Assembly: GCA_017410605.1 (NCBI GenBank)
Contig: JAFQQN010000015.1
Location: forward strand, 97,699-161,698
DNA: 64,000 bases
DNA from: Clostridia bacterium
GTDB taxonomy: Bacteria; Bacillota; Clostridia; Oscillospirales; Acutalibacteraceae
Direction of reading: 5' to 3'
Shown: positions 10,101-18,944 of the stretch, piece after piece
Position numbering within the stretch: the stretch's first letter is position 1
Layout: every line of letters begins with the position of its first letter
Program-made: the position numbers and the translations under genes
The notes under the pieces: model-generated
What the model saw: the letters and a program-made list of their open reading frames with translations, nothing else
What the model was told of the DNA's origin: nothing
Databases searched by the model: none

Positions 10101-10472
10101 CCTGATTACTTGGTTATGAACGGTATGTTTGTGGATAATGAGGATGTTTTTAGGGCAATGGACAAAGAAAACTTAGGCCGTTTTGTTCCCTCAAGGCCTA
10201 AAAGCTACCGTCAAAGTAACCCAATGGTTACAGCTGATGATTTTGAAACTGTTCTAAACTATGTAGAATTAATGATTAAGAAAACAGCAAATGAAATTAC
10301 CAAGGGCAATTTTAATGTTGACCCTTGCGATTCAGACCATTCTGCCTGTGCTTTTTGTGAGTTTTCGGCAGTTTGCGGAATTGAAGAGTGTGCAGAACAT
10401 AAAAAGGCTCCCGAGCTTAGTCAGGAAGAAATTTTAAAAGAAATGGAGGCGGCAGTAAAATATGGCAATTAA
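7173..10472 (+). CDS. addB: ATP-dependent helicase/nuclease subunit B
   Basis: Subunit B of the AddAB recombination-repair complex, which resects double-strand ends for RecA loading. The 1099-residue protein opens with a Walker A motif, LGRAATGKS at residues 6-14. A central degenerate helicase region follows, then a C-terminal RecB-like nuclease with the IVDYKTGSR active-site segment. The [4Fe-4S] cysteines are YNSCAF upstream of the nuclease core and SACAFCEFSAVCG near the C-terminus. The length is typical for the family. It overlaps addA by 11 nt, implying translational coupling. Confidence 0.96.
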   Translation: MLQLILGRAATGKSFEIHKQIKQDVSKGMKDIILLVPEQYSFETEKQMLKLFGNGFMGKLQVLNFSRMYEVTGQLYGGIAGVHIDETMRHILMSRAIRESANSLDVFKKYVNSSDFISQIGAIISEFKQADVTPEDLYSCAEKLENQVLSAKIKDIAVIFANYGSLLKGVYIDPLDDMEILYKRVEKHNFFKGKTIYIDGFKGFTGIQLKLLKIMLLQAEKVTVSFCCNSLTDTKNGAGVFSNVIKTARLLVDYAKNNNISVSEPLILKDSYYSSQQIKNLETILSGNVNKTFESDGSVNTAVFNSLREEVEFALKTIHKLVREENYRFSDFVIIARDISRYERMLFSAAKKFEVSIYLDNRRSLAVSPVARLVLSALRAAADFDSESILVYLKSGLLGFSEEEIALIEEYVYIWDIKGQAWCSDWNMNPSGLKQNRQQESRLLEENLLRINELRKRIIIPLLSLRKAFNTNAKGIGNAVYNLLISVKVDEAVKSLCDSLAAEGSFDDADFVMDSWDAVMTALDNMVKCYGEEKLSIEEYINMLQVAFSGSTIGSIPRSLDEVSCGSADRIRPGRPKVVFVLGLNIGEFPAAVSDGGLLLRSDRNLLEKAGIEISDRFRSFAIDESFLVYSALSCADEKVFAFSHSHTSDGGKGECSNVFSKIERNFTNARIVFNKDVFLPETEAEGFTMLAAANKKNTPQTLALKQYFESSEEFSNRAKAILNMGKNSAHTLSKELCQKLFGENIYLSPSSIDKYNSCAFSYFCRYVLNISSPQKANLDTRQRGTIVHAVLEGVINEFGKNIGATAIEELEEAVEKYMAEYLNKIEGSEYLKQPRFLFLYNSISKLAKYVVLHIAKEFANSDFVPEKVELSISKSGDIPALCLEFTNNKRVTLTGNIDRVDSYTDKDNKKYIRIVDYKTGSRVFKLAEVLCGLNLQMLIYLYAVKQNGQNYFGEFDPAGIFYLPSKRNITEEGSKPDYLVMNGMFVDNEDVFRAMDKENLGRFVPSRPKSYRQSNPMVTADDFETVLNYVELMIKKTANEITKGNFNVDPCDSDHSACAFCEFSAVCGIEECAEHKKAPELSQEEILKEMEAAVKYGN

Positions 10473-13400
10473 GCTAACAAAAGACCAAGAGAATGCTGTT
10501 ATGGCTAAGGGTGCCGTTGTTGTAACCGCCGCCGCCGGAAGCGGAAAAACGGCTGTTCTTGTTGAAAAGGTCATTAAAATGCTTTGCGACCTTAACAACC
10601 CCGTTTCGGCTGATAGACTTTTAATAGTAACCTTTACTAATGCCGCCGCTGCCGAAATGAAGCAGAGGATTGAAAAAAGACTTACCGAGGAGTGTGAGAA
10701 ATACCCCGAAAATACACACATTTTAAAGCAACAGCTTTTAATTTCTTCGGCCGATATTTGCACAATTGACTCTTTTTGTATTAAGCTTGTTAGAAATAAT
10801 TTCAGCCGACTTGGTATTAGCCCCGATTTTAAAATTATTGATGAAATTCAAGCTAAAAAAATAATGCAACAGGTGCTTGGCAAAATTTTTAACCGTGATA
10901 TGGAAGAAAAAAGGCCAGAGTTTTTTAAATTTCTCTATTCAACCAATGCCGTTTACGGTGATGAAAATGCCGCAAATTATATTTTTAAAATATATAACGA
11001 TATACTTGTTTTACCCTTTTATGAGCATTGGTTGGATAAGTGCATAGAGTCTTATAACCCTAAAAACTTTTTGAACTCTGTTTGGGGAAATTTTGCTTTT
11101 TCTTATACAATTTCTAATCTTGAATATTTTATTAAAGCTTTAAAAAAATTACTTTTGTTGTTGTCAAATGATTTAGCTTTGTTGTTAAAGCTTGAAGATG
11201 CCGTTAAAAATAATATTTCACATTTTGAAAAGGCATTGGGCTTTGCAAATGAAAAAAACTGGAACAGTCTTCGGGAATGTATAATAAACACTCCCGGCTT
11301 TCCGGGCTTTAAAAACTCGGTTAAAAAAAGTGGAGAGACCACTTATGATAAAATTACTTTTGCTCAGTCTAAACAAATTATTTCAAGCATTAATTCCAAG
11401 ATTTCCCGTCTTGGTAATGTTTTTGAGTTTTCTTTTGAACAAATAGAAGAGCAAATGCAAGAAAATGGTGAAATAGCTTGTGAAATGCTTCGCCTTGTTA
11501 AAGAGTTTGATGATAATTTTTTTGCAGAGCTTACTAAAAAAGGATATTTAACCTTTGCCCTAACTGAACAACTTGCTTTTAAGCTTTTGTGCGATTATAA
11601 AGGCGGTAAGGCTGTGGCTTCAGCTATTTCTGACGAGCTTAGCCAGATGTATGATGCAGTTATGGTTGACGAATATCAAGATGTTAACGAGTTGCAAAAC
11701 ACATTGTTTAATTTTCTTTCCGACGGCGGCAAAAAACTGTTTACTGTTGGCGATGCAAAACAAAGCATTTACGGTTTTAGGGGCTCTAAGCCGGAAAACT
11801 TCATTGAGCGCAGTGAAAAGGCGGTTATTTATAATGATACCTTAAAATCTGAAGAAATTAAAAGGATAGTGTTATCTAAAAACTTCAGAAGCCGAAAGGG
11901 TATTTGTGATTTTATTAACGGTTTTTTCACGTTGTTAATGACTAAGGATTTTGGCGGTATTTCATACGACCAATATGAAAGACTTTATCCTGAAGCCGAT
12001 TTTCCCGAAAACTTTCAACCTGATGTAGAACTTCATATAATCCCCGACGCAAAAAGAGAGCTTCAGGCAAATAATGTAGCAGACTATATTATAAGCACCG
12101 CTGAAAAAGAGCCATTTTTAAAGGGCGAAAACGGTGAACTAAGAAAAGCAGAGTATGGCGATTTCGCAATACTTATGAGAACAGGCACTCCGTTTGAAAC
12201 CTACTTTGAGCAGTTAAGCGCTAAGGGTATACCTGTTTGTCTTAGTAATGGTGATTTTTTCGAAACTACAGAAATTAAAATTATGATGGCTTTTTTAAGT
12301 GCTGTTCATTCCCCAATGAATGATGCAGCGTTATTGGCGGTTTTAATGTCACCATTATTTGGTTTTACTGCTGAAGATGTAGCAAACCTTAAAGCTAATA
12401 ATCGCGATAAAAGGCTGTTCACCCTAATTTTAGAAGATGCCAGAAACAGCGACTCAAAATTCAAGCAGTTTTTAAAGGTCTTTTCAAGCCTCAGACAAAA
12501 GGCCGCTTGTTTGCCAACAGCAGATTTTGTTTCTTATTTATATGAAGAAACCGATTTTATAAATGCTGTACAAGCCTTGTCTGACGGTAACAGAAGAGTT
12601 AACAACCTAATTTATTTAACCGAAATTGCCGCAGGTTTTTCTTCCGACTTTATGGGTGATTTAGGCGCATTTATTGGTCATTTAAGCTATTTAAAGCAAG
12701 AAGGAAAGACCCTTTCTAAAACACAAGTGTTAGATAACAGTGTTGTTATTTCTACAATGCATAAGTCTAAGGGTCTTCAATATCCAATAACAATAATTTG
12801 TGAAACAAATTCTGCTTTCAGCTCTAAAGATGTTTCTTCTACACTTACTGTTAACGATACATTGGGCATTGCTTTTGATAAAATTGATGATGAACTAAGC
12901 GTTAAGCACCGTCCAATCACCAAAAGAATAATGAACCTGTATATTTCTACGAAGCAAAAGGAAGAAGAGCTAAGGCTTTTATATGTTGCCATGACAAGGG
13001 CCGAAGAAAAGCTTGCTATTTTTGTTGGTAACAAGGAAAATAAAGCTGTTAAATCGGCGGCGGCCACCCTTGTTGGCTCTATGGGGGATGACGGTGTTTT
13101 AAATGCTCAGTCCCTAATGGAATGTTCAAATTTTTGTGATTGGATAATGTTATACGCCTTACTATTTTCGCCTTTTGCTGAGGTTAGAGAAGAGTACGGT
13201 GTGATTAGTGAGAATATTCTTCTGTTTTTAAAAGAGTTGGGTGACACGGCAGAGATTATCTTTCATAATGAAGCTTGTGATGAGGAGGAAAAGCCAGAGG
13301 AAGAAAACAAAGAAAGTGAAATTATAATAGATGATGAGTTTCTTTACGAAATAGAAGATCGTTTTAGTTATAATTATCCATGGGAAGAGCTAAGGAAAAT

Positions 13401-14010
13401 TGAGGCTAAAACCTCTGTTTCGCAGTTGGCAAAGAAAAAGGCAGACCGTGAATTTTGTGCTACGGCAAGACCTGCCTTTTTAGCAGAATCGGGTCTTACC
13501 CCTACTCAGCGCGGTACCGCTTTACATAAGTTTATGCAGTACTGCAATTTTGAAAAAGCTCATAAAAATGTAGAGGCCGAGATTGAAAGACTGTTTGAAA
13601 ACGAATATATTTCACTTGAAGAATCTGAGGTTATTGACCCTAAGCAGATAAAGGCTTTTATGAATACCGAGCTATTCGGCAGAATTCTTTCTGCTAGCAA
13701 GCTTTTTAGGGAACAAAGATTTCTGCTTGAAGAAGAGGCGGCTAAGCTTTATCCCGACCTTTCTGATAAAGTGCAGGACAAAACTGTTATTATACAGGGC
13801 GCCATTGACTGTATGTTTATAGAGAATGAGAAAATTATTCTTATAGATTTTAAAACTGATAGAACAAATAGCGAAGCATCTCTTTTAAGTCATTATGCCG
13901 AACAGCTTAGAATTTACAGCGTTGCCGCAACGAAAATGTTTGAATTGCCAGTAACGGAGTGTTATATTTATTCTCTTTATATGAATAAATGGATACCTGT
14001 AAAGTTATAA
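10462..14010 (+). CDS. addA: ATP-dependent helicase/nuclease subunit A
   Basis: The motor and nuclease subunit of AddAB. The 1182-residue protein carries UvrD-type motifs: Walker A AAAGSGKTAVL near residue 25, the DEYQDVNELQN Walker B box, VGDAKQSIYGFRGS, STMHKSKGLQ and LYVAMTRAEEKL. The C-terminal RecB-family nuclease has QGAIDCMF...ILIDFKTD. GGAGG lies inside the end of addB, upstream of the ATG at 10462. A strong terminator follows the gene. A highly acidic stretch (residues about 935-970) links the helicase and nuclease parts. Confidence 0.96.
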   Translation: MAIKLTKDQENAVMAKGAVVVTAAAGSGKTAVLVEKVIKMLCDLNNPVSADRLLIVTFTNAAAAEMKQRIEKRLTEECEKYPENTHILKQQLLISSADICTIDSFCIKLVRNNFSRLGISPDFKIIDEIQAKKIMQQVLGKIFNRDMEEKRPEFFKFLYSTNAVYGDENAANYIFKIYNDILVLPFYEHWLDKCIESYNPKNFLNSVWGNFAFSYTISNLEYFIKALKKLLLLLSNDLALLLKLEDAVKNNISHFEKALGFANEKNWNSLRECIINTPGFPGFKNSVKKSGETTYDKITFAQSKQIISSINSKISRLGNVFEFSFEQIEEQMQENGEIACEMLRLVKEFDDNFFAELTKKGYLTFALTEQLAFKLLCDYKGGKAVASAISDELSQMYDAVMVDEYQDVNELQNTLFNFLSDGGKKLFTVGDAKQSIYGFRGSKPENFIERSEKAVIYNDTLKSEEIKRIVLSKNFRSRKGICDFINGFFTLLMTKDFGGISYDQYERLYPEADFPENFQPDVELHIIPDAKRELQANNVADYIISTAEKEPFLKGENGELRKAEYGDFAILMRTGTPFETYFEQLSAKGIPVCLSNGDFFETTEIKIMMAFLSAVHSPMNDAALLAVLMSPLFGFTAEDVANLKANNRDKRLFTLILEDARNSDSKFKQFLKVFSSLRQKAACLPTADFVSYLYEETDFINAVQALSDGNRRVNNLIYLTEIAAGFSSDFMGDLGAFIGHLSYLKQEGKTLSKTQVLDNSVVISTMHKSKGLQYPITIICETNSAFSSKDVSSTLTVNDTLGIAFDKIDDELSVKHRPITKRIMNLYISTKQKEEELRLLYVAMTRAEEKLAIFVGNKENKAVKSAAATLVGSMGDDGVLNAQSLMECSNFCDWIMLYALLFSPFAEVREEYGVISENILLFLKELGDTAEIIFHNEACDEEEKPEEENKESEIIIDDEFLYEIEDRFSYNYPWEELRKIEAKTSVSQLAKKKADREFCATARPAFLAESGLTPTQRGTALHKFMQYCNFEKAHKNVEAEIERLFENEYISLEESEVIDPKQIKAFMNTELFGRILSASKLFREQRFLLEEEAAKLYPDLSDKVQDKTVIIQGAIDCMFIENEKIILIDFKTDRTNSEASLLSHYAEQLRIYSVAATKMFELPVTECYIYSLYMNKWIPVKL

Positions 14011-14018
14011 TGACATAA

Positions 14019-14054
14019 AAAAATCAGGGAACTTTAGTTGGTTCCCTGATTTTT
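14019..14054. terminator. Bidirectional terminator after addA
   Basis: A perfect 14-bp stem AAAAATCAGGGAAC/GTTCCCTGATTTTT with an 8-nt loop. It serves addA and the convergent beta-helix gene. Confidence 0.93.
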
Positions 14055-14057
14055 AAT

Positions 14058-16121
14058 TTAGTTTTTTCTTCCAATATATAGCGGAAGAGTTATACTGTCT
14101 AAATAACGGATTGGGCAATCTTCTTTTTTAAGATATTTTACTTCGCCGTTTCTGATTTCTTTAACAACAATAGGCCATTGCTGTTGGTTAGTCATTCCGG
14201 CAGTTGCGGCAAAAACGCTAACTTCAGATTCATCATTAATAACGGCAGGAATTTCTTTACCAAGCCCTATTGTAAACACCGCGCCAATAACCTCTGTTAC
14301 ACCGCCGTTTTTGGTTTCATAAGCAGTGCCTTCTTCTTCGGTTTTACAGCCCATTACCCACAAAAGACCACCGTCGTTTATGACCTCGTGAAGTGAACGT
14401 TCAGGATTAATCTGTCGGCAATAAACCTTTTGCCCTACAAATTTAAAGTTGGCCCTTGTTCTGTCATAGGGGAATTTTTCTTCTCCGGGTAGGGGAGCAG
14501 TTCGGTTACCTGCGCCCGGAATACCGCCTATAGTACAGCCAGTGTTTTCCATAAACACCTTGCCGCCCGAAACGGAGTTGAAATAAATAGAAGCAGTTTG
14601 CACGTGTATATCGCTAAAAATAACCGTTCTTTTTGAAGCGTGTTCTAAGAAGGTCATAAATCCATAGAATTTTTCAAAGGCAAAAAGGTCTTCGATAATA
14701 ATTGGCTCATCGCTTTCACCAACAACCTTAAAAGCGCCGGTATCTCTCATTTTGCAAAGCTTGGAACCGGAGGCTAAATCGCCATACATAAAGTTTATTC
14801 TTTTTACGTGGGGCGGAATTTCAATTACATCATCAATTAAATACCTACCGGGATTGAAGAAAACAGTAGGCTTTCCACAGTTCATAGCGGCTTGAATTGC
14901 TTGTGTGTCGTCTGTTTCGCCGTCGCCCTTTGCACCAAAATCGTTAACACAGGCCCAATCTTCAGGAGAGTCCCATTTAACCTCAGGTGTTTCTTCCACC
15001 TTAAGGTTGAGTGATTTATTGATTTTTTGCTCAAATAAGGTTTTGGGGCCGTGAGAGCAATATTCATCAAGATAGTCTTTAACACTTTCGCATTTTGTGT
15101 AGGTCATATCTGTGCGAAGAATGTATTCATAACCCTCAGCCTTAATATTTCTTAGAAAAATTTGACCGTAGTTATAACGAATGGCTGTTTCTAAGGGGCT
15201 ACCGCCATAAAGCTTAGCATCTATTAAAGACGTAAGGCCAATAAAGCCTTCTGTTCGAAGAACAGGTACTTCGTTGTAGCTTACAAGATCGCGAATTGAG
15301 GTGACGGTATTTCCTGAATAAATTCCAAGACGTTTTTGGTGTTTGAGGGTTATGTGCTCAAAGGTGGTGTAAAGAAATTGTGGCATAATCTTTATACCGT
15401 AGTTAAAGCCAATAATTTCAACATTTTGCACCAAACAGGCAGAAACCTTTTCGTGAAGAACAGAAAATCCGGTATTTCCTCGATATTCTGGGTCTTCTGA
15501 AATAATTTTAACATTACGAACAGCGCCTGTGTTATTCGCAAAATAGCGAACCCCTGTAGCACCGGGGTTGCCGGCACCAATGCTAATGGTAAGGTTTTCT
15601 AACATATTTGTCATGGCAATGTTAGAGGCCTCGCCCTGCATAAAGCTAATTACAGGGCGGTCGTTTCCATGCTCAAAGCCTTTACAGTTATCCTTAAGTT
15701 TAATTTTAACACCGTCCATACTTTCGCCAATAAAGCGAAGCTGACAGTTCATTTCTAAATGGCGCAAGCTTGAAAGAAAATTACGGAACTCTTCCATAGA
15801 GTAAGAAATGGTATCACTTACAAGGTATGTACCGTTGGGGAAATATATAATTTTTGAAGGGGGAAGCTCTTCTGGAAAAATTACATTAATACGGCCGTCA
15901 ATTTTTCTAATTTCAAATGAAACGAGAGCATTTGGGTCAGAAATTGCTTCAAGCTTAGCTTTGGTTTCATAAAAGTTTTTTTCATAAGCACCTAAAACAT
16001 CGTCAATAATTTGGCATAGCACCTTAGTGCAGTCGATTTTGCCTGTGTTATCAAGGTTGTAGGGTGGTTTTGTTACATCTATAATAGATTTACAGCTGTC
16101 AGGAAAATGAATATTTTGCAT
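14058..16121 (-). CDS. Cytoplasmic double beta-helix protein, pectate-lyase-3/GH55-like
   Basis: A 687-residue protein with two right-handed beta-helix modules. The first follows an N-terminal PPYNLDNTGKIDCT segment. The second begins near residue 395 with VNDFGAKGDGETDDTQAIQAAM, the classic opening of the pectate lyase superfamily/GH28-GH55 fold. Two such modules in one chain recall GH55. No signal peptide or membrane segment is visible, so it should act inside the cell on imported oligosaccharides. AGGAGG precedes the ATG. It lies 11 nt downstream of an AraC gene in one operon, divergent from an AroD-like/epimerase operon. Substrate and reaction are unknown. Confidence 0.75.
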   Translation of the reverse strand: MQNIHFPDSCKSIIDVTKPPYNLDNTGKIDCTKVLCQIIDDVLGAYEKNFYETKAKLEAISDPNALVSFEIRKIDGRINVIFPEELPPSKIIYFPNGTYLVSDTISYSMEEFRNFLSSLRHLEMNCQLRFIGESMDGVKIKLKDNCKGFEHGNDRPVISFMQGEASNIAMTNMLENLTISIGAGNPGATGVRYFANNTGAVRNVKIISEDPEYRGNTGFSVLHEKVSACLVQNVEIIGFNYGIKIMPQFLYTTFEHITLKHQKRLGIYSGNTVTSIRDLVSYNEVPVLRTEGFIGLTSLIDAKLYGGSPLETAIRYNYGQIFLRNIKAEGYEYILRTDMTYTKCESVKDYLDEYCSHGPKTLFEQKINKSLNLKVEETPEVKWDSPEDWACVNDFGAKGDGETDDTQAIQAAMNCGKPTVFFNPGRYLIDDVIEIPPHVKRINFMYGDLASGSKLCKMRDTGAFKVVGESDEPIIIEDLFAFEKFYGFMTFLEHASKRTVIFSDIHVQTASIYFNSVSGGKVFMENTGCTIGGIPGAGNRTAPLPGEEKFPYDRTRANFKFVGQKVYCRQINPERSLHEVINDGGLLWVMGCKTEEEGTAYETKNGGVTEVIGAVFTIGLGKEIPAVINDESEVSVFAATAGMTNQQQWPIVVKEIRNGEVKYLKKEDCPIRYLDSITLPLYIGRKN

Positions 16122-16132
16122 GTAGCTTCCTC

Positions 16133-16909
16133 CTAAAGAATTTCTTTATAAAATAATTTTCTATATTCGGTTGGTGTGCAACCGTTTTTCTCTTTAAAAA
16201 CGCGTAAAAAGTAGTATAAATTTGAAAAGCCGCACTGATCTGCTACATTTAAAAGCTTATCATTACCGCTTTCTAGTAATGTTTTAGCTTTCTTTATTCT
16301 CACATCTAGTATATATTGCTTCGGAGAAAAACCAAAGTTAGACTTAAAAAGCCTTCGAAAATACGACTCGGATAAATGGCATAGCTCTGCTAAAACTTTT
16401 ATAGAAAGCTCTTGTTCGTTAATATGTTCTTCAATGTATTTAGCAGCGGGTTTTAAAACAGGGCAAATTTTGTTTTTATTAATATCATTAAAAAGACAGG
16501 AAAATATTTTGTACAGTAAAGAAAATTTTTCAAGATTATTTTCTGTAGAATTAAAAAGAGTTATTTTTTCCAGTTGACTGTGAAGGCTAATAAACCTTTC
16601 ATTATCATCAATTGGTATGCTAACAAAGTTTTTTTGTACAAAACTATCAGCGCATTGAAAGTTAATAACCGCAAAGCTTCCCGGTTTATAACAATCTAAG
16701 GTGTAGGTTGCGCCTTTTGGGTGAAAAATGACGTGTTTTTTGTCGGAAATATAAGTTTTCCCTTCGTGTGAATAAGAAATTTCACCGTCAATGGCAAAAG
16801 AAATACCGTACCAAGGGCGGTTTTTTATATTGATGTTACAGCGTTTAGTTTCGTAAACCGGAGTACAAACGCCTGAAATTTCTGTGATGGTTAAATTATT
16901 TAAATTCAT
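16133..16909 (-). CDS. AraC-family transcriptional regulator
   Basis: A 258-residue regulator with an N-terminal cupin-like sensor (residues about 20-110, GEISYSHEGKTY...HPKGATYTLD). The C-terminal AraC DNA-binding domain has LAELCHLSESYFRRLFKSNFG and the second helix set CGFSNLYYFLRVFKEKNG. It is the first gene of a two-gene operon with the beta-helix protein. It lies divergent from the AroD-like operon, so it probably controls both units. The inducer is unknown. Confidence 0.87.
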   Translation of the reverse strand: MNLNNLTITEISGVCTPVYETKRCNINIKNRPWYGISFAIDGEISYSHEGKTYISDKKHVIFHPKGATYTLDCYKPGSFAVINFQCADSFVQKNFVSIPIDDNERFISLHSQLEKITLFNSTENNLEKFSLLYKIFSCLFNDINKNKICPVLKPAAKYIEEHINEQELSIKVLAELCHLSESYFRRLFKSNFGFSPKQYILDVRIKKAKTLLESGNDKLLNVADQCGFSNLYYFLRVFKEKNGCTPTEYRKLFYKEIL

Positions 16910-16940
16910 AAAATCACCGCTAATTATAAGTATATTTTAA

Positions 16941-16969
16941 ATTATAATTTGTAAAAAGAATAATTTCAA
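16941..16969 (-). promoter_or_regulatory. Promoter of araC/beta-helix operon
   Basis: On the minus strand TTGAAA (16964-16969) and TATAAT (16941-16946) are separated by 17 nt, upstream of the araC start at 16909. Confidence 0.72.
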
Positions 16970-17020
16970 CTGCGAATAAAAATTAGGGTCGATTTATATA
17001 TATATTGGTCATTTTTTATA

Positions 17021-17049
17021 TTGATTTAATTATAAACGGAATTTATTAT
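17021..17049 (+). promoter_or_regulatory. Promoter of AroD-like/epimerase operon
   Basis: TTGATT (17021-17026) and TATTAT (17044-17049) are separated by 17 nt. A GGTC...TTGGTC direct repeat upstream (16987-17010) could be an AraC-type site, though this is weak. Confidence 0.6.
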
Positions 17050-17084
17050 AATATCAAGAAATAAATAAATTTGAGGTGAAAATT

Positions 17085-17855
17085 TTGAAATCTTTTTTAG
17101 GATATAACAGACCAGTTATTACAACAATGCTCAAATCCACAACAATTAAAGACGTTATCATTGATATTGAAAGTGCACTTAAAGAGGGGACAGATGCTTT
17201 TTGCCTTCAGCTGGAAAAATTTGACCCATTAGAAAAAAACGAAGCCAATTTAAAAGAAGTTTTCGCTACAATGGGAGATAAGCCTTGTTATATTACAAAC
17301 TACAGGCGTGATAACTTTAATAAAAATGTTCCGTCGGATGAAGAACTTACCGAAGAAATGCTTTTTGCACTTTCATGCGGCGCTACACTTTTCGATGTAA
17401 GAAGTGACCTTTTCGACCCTAGACCCGATGAAAATGAAATTACTTTTAACGAAAATGCCGTTAGAAAGCAAATAGAACTTATCAAAGAGGTGCATCGCTT
17501 AGGCGGTGAGGTTATAATGTCTGCCCACACTTTTCGTTTTAATCCTTATAATGAGATTTTGGAAATTGCAAAAGCACAAGAAGAGCGCGGAGCAGATATT
17601 GTTAAGATTGTTACAAGTGCCGAAACCGAAGAAGAACTACAAGCCCATTTTGAAGCAACACTTAATCTTAATAAAGATATTAATAAACCCACACTATTTC
17701 TTTGTAACGGCTCGTACAGTAGAAAGCATAGGCTTCTTGGACCGGTTTTAAGTTCAAGCTTATATCTTTCTGTTCAGCAGGGCAAACCCTGCGGTTTTCA
17801 GCCTACTATGGCAGATGCTAAACAAATTTTAAAGACAATCGGCTATGATTTATAA
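17085..17855 (+). CDS. Type I 3-dehydroquinate dehydratase-like TIM barrel protein
   Basis: A 256-residue protein resembling AroD. The Schiff-base lysine context appears as DIVKIVTSAETEEEL, and the general-base histidine context as VIMSAHTF. A C-terminal SRKHRLLGPVLSSSL segment stands where AroD has its SR...G...GS loop. The context (epimerase downstream, araC/beta-helix divergent) suggests a catabolic dehydratase acting on a quinate- or sugar-acid-like substrate rather than shikimate biosynthesis. Start choice: GTG at 17076 overlaps the GAGGTG Shine-Dalgarno, whereas TTG at 17085 is 6 nt after it and is preferred. Function is inferred from the fold. Confidence 0.7.
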   Translation: MKSFLGYNRPVITTMLKSTTIKDVIIDIESALKEGTDAFCLQLEKFDPLEKNEANLKEVFATMGDKPCYITNYRRDNFNKNVPSDEELTEEMLFALSCGATLFDVRSDLFDPRPDENEITFNENAVRKQIELIKEVHRLGGEVIMSAHTFRFNPYNEILEIAKAQEERGADIVKIVTSAETEEELQAHFEATLNLNKDINKPTLFLCNGSYSRKHRLLGPVLSSSLYLSVQQGKPCGFQPTMADAKQILKTIGYDL

Positions 17856-17873
17856 TAATTTTGGAGGTTTATA

Positions 17874-18878
17874 ATGCAAAAGAAGGCGTTACTAATTGGC
17901 GGAACCGGTGCTCTTGGTCATTATCTTACCCCGGCTTTGCTTGAAATGGGTTATAAGGTTGATGTTGTTTCTTTGGAAAGTATGATTTCCAATAATCCTA
18001 ATTTACGATATATTGAAGCTAATGCCAAAAAAATTGATGTTTTAAAAGAGTTACTTAAAAACGAATATAATGTTATAGTTGATTTTTTAATATATCGTTC
18101 ACCTGAAGAGTTTGCAAACTATTATAAGCTTTATTTAGAAAACACCGACCATTATGTTTTTCTTTCAAGTTATAGAGTTTATAGTGGCGAGACTCCTATT
18201 ACAGAATTATCTCCAAGACTTTTAGACGTTACCACCGACCAAACCCTTTTAAATTCGGGCGACTATTGTATTTATAAGGCTCAGCAAGAAGATATGTTAA
18301 GGTCGTCTGGACATAAAAATTGGACCATTTTAAGACCTGCAATAACATATTCTTACAGACGCTACCAATTGGTTACCCTTGAGGCTGATGTTTTTGTTTA
18401 CAGAATGTTAAGAGGCAAAACCGTTGTTGTGCCTGATGTTGCTTTAGGAAAATTTGCAACAATGAGTTGGGCTGGAGATTTTGGTACAGCAGTTTCAAGG
18501 CTTATTTTAAATCCTATGGCAATGGGACAGGTATATACCGTTTCAACTTCGGAAAATAATACTTGGGAAAAAATTGCAGATATTTATAAAAAAGTGGGCG
18601 GCCTCAAATTAGTTGTTACAGATACTGAAAATTATTTGAATATTTTAGGTGCCGGTGATATAGGAAAACAATTAGTAAAACAACAGCTTGTTTATGACAG
18701 GTATTTTGACCGCATTGTTGATAACACCAAGCTTTTAAACGCTACCGGTATGAAGCAGTCAGATTTTATGCCACTTAGTAAGGGTTTACCAATGGAACTT
18801 GCCAAGGCTACTATTGAAAATATTAAATGTAATATTGAAGTTAACAGAAGAATGGATGAATTTTTAGCTAAATATTAA
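17874..18878 (+). CDS. NAD(P)-dependent epimerase/dehydratase (extended SDR)
   Basis: A 334-residue Rossmann protein. The dinucleotide motif is LIGGTGALGHYL at residues 7-18. The catalytic region has FLSSYRVY and YCIYKAQQE, corresponding to the Ser and YxxxK-type Tyr/Lys of extended SDRs. GGAGG precedes the ATG, which is 18 nt after the AroD-like gene, so the two form an operon closed by a terminator. Likely modifies a sugar or sugar-acid in the same pathway. The substrate is not determinable from sequence. Confidence 0.8.
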   Translation: MQKKALLIGGTGALGHYLTPALLEMGYKVDVVSLESMISNNPNLRYIEANAKKIDVLKELLKNEYNVIVDFLIYRSPEEFANYYKLYLENTDHYVFLSSYRVYSGETPITELSPRLLDVTTDQTLLNSGDYCIYKAQQEDMLRSSGHKNWTILRPAITYSYRRYQLVTLEADVFVYRMLRGKTVVVPDVALGKFATMSWAGDFGTAVSRLILNPMAMGQVYTVSTSENNTWEKIADIYKKVGGLKLVVTDTENYLNILGAGDIGKQLVKQQLVYDRYFDRIVDNTKLLNATGMKQSDFMPLSKGLPMELAKATIENIKCNIEVNRRMDEFLAKY

Positions 18879-18882
18879 AACA

Positions 18883-18911
18883 AGACCGCTGATAAATTTT
18901 ATCAGCGGTCT
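18883..18911. terminator. Terminator after the epimerase gene
   Basis: The stem AGACCGCTGAT/ATCAGCGGTCT, with A/T-rich inner pairs, is followed by TGTTATTTT. It sits between convergent genes. Confidence 0.85.
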
Positions 18912-18944
18912 GTTATTTTAGTTAGATGTTTAGAAAAATAGAGA

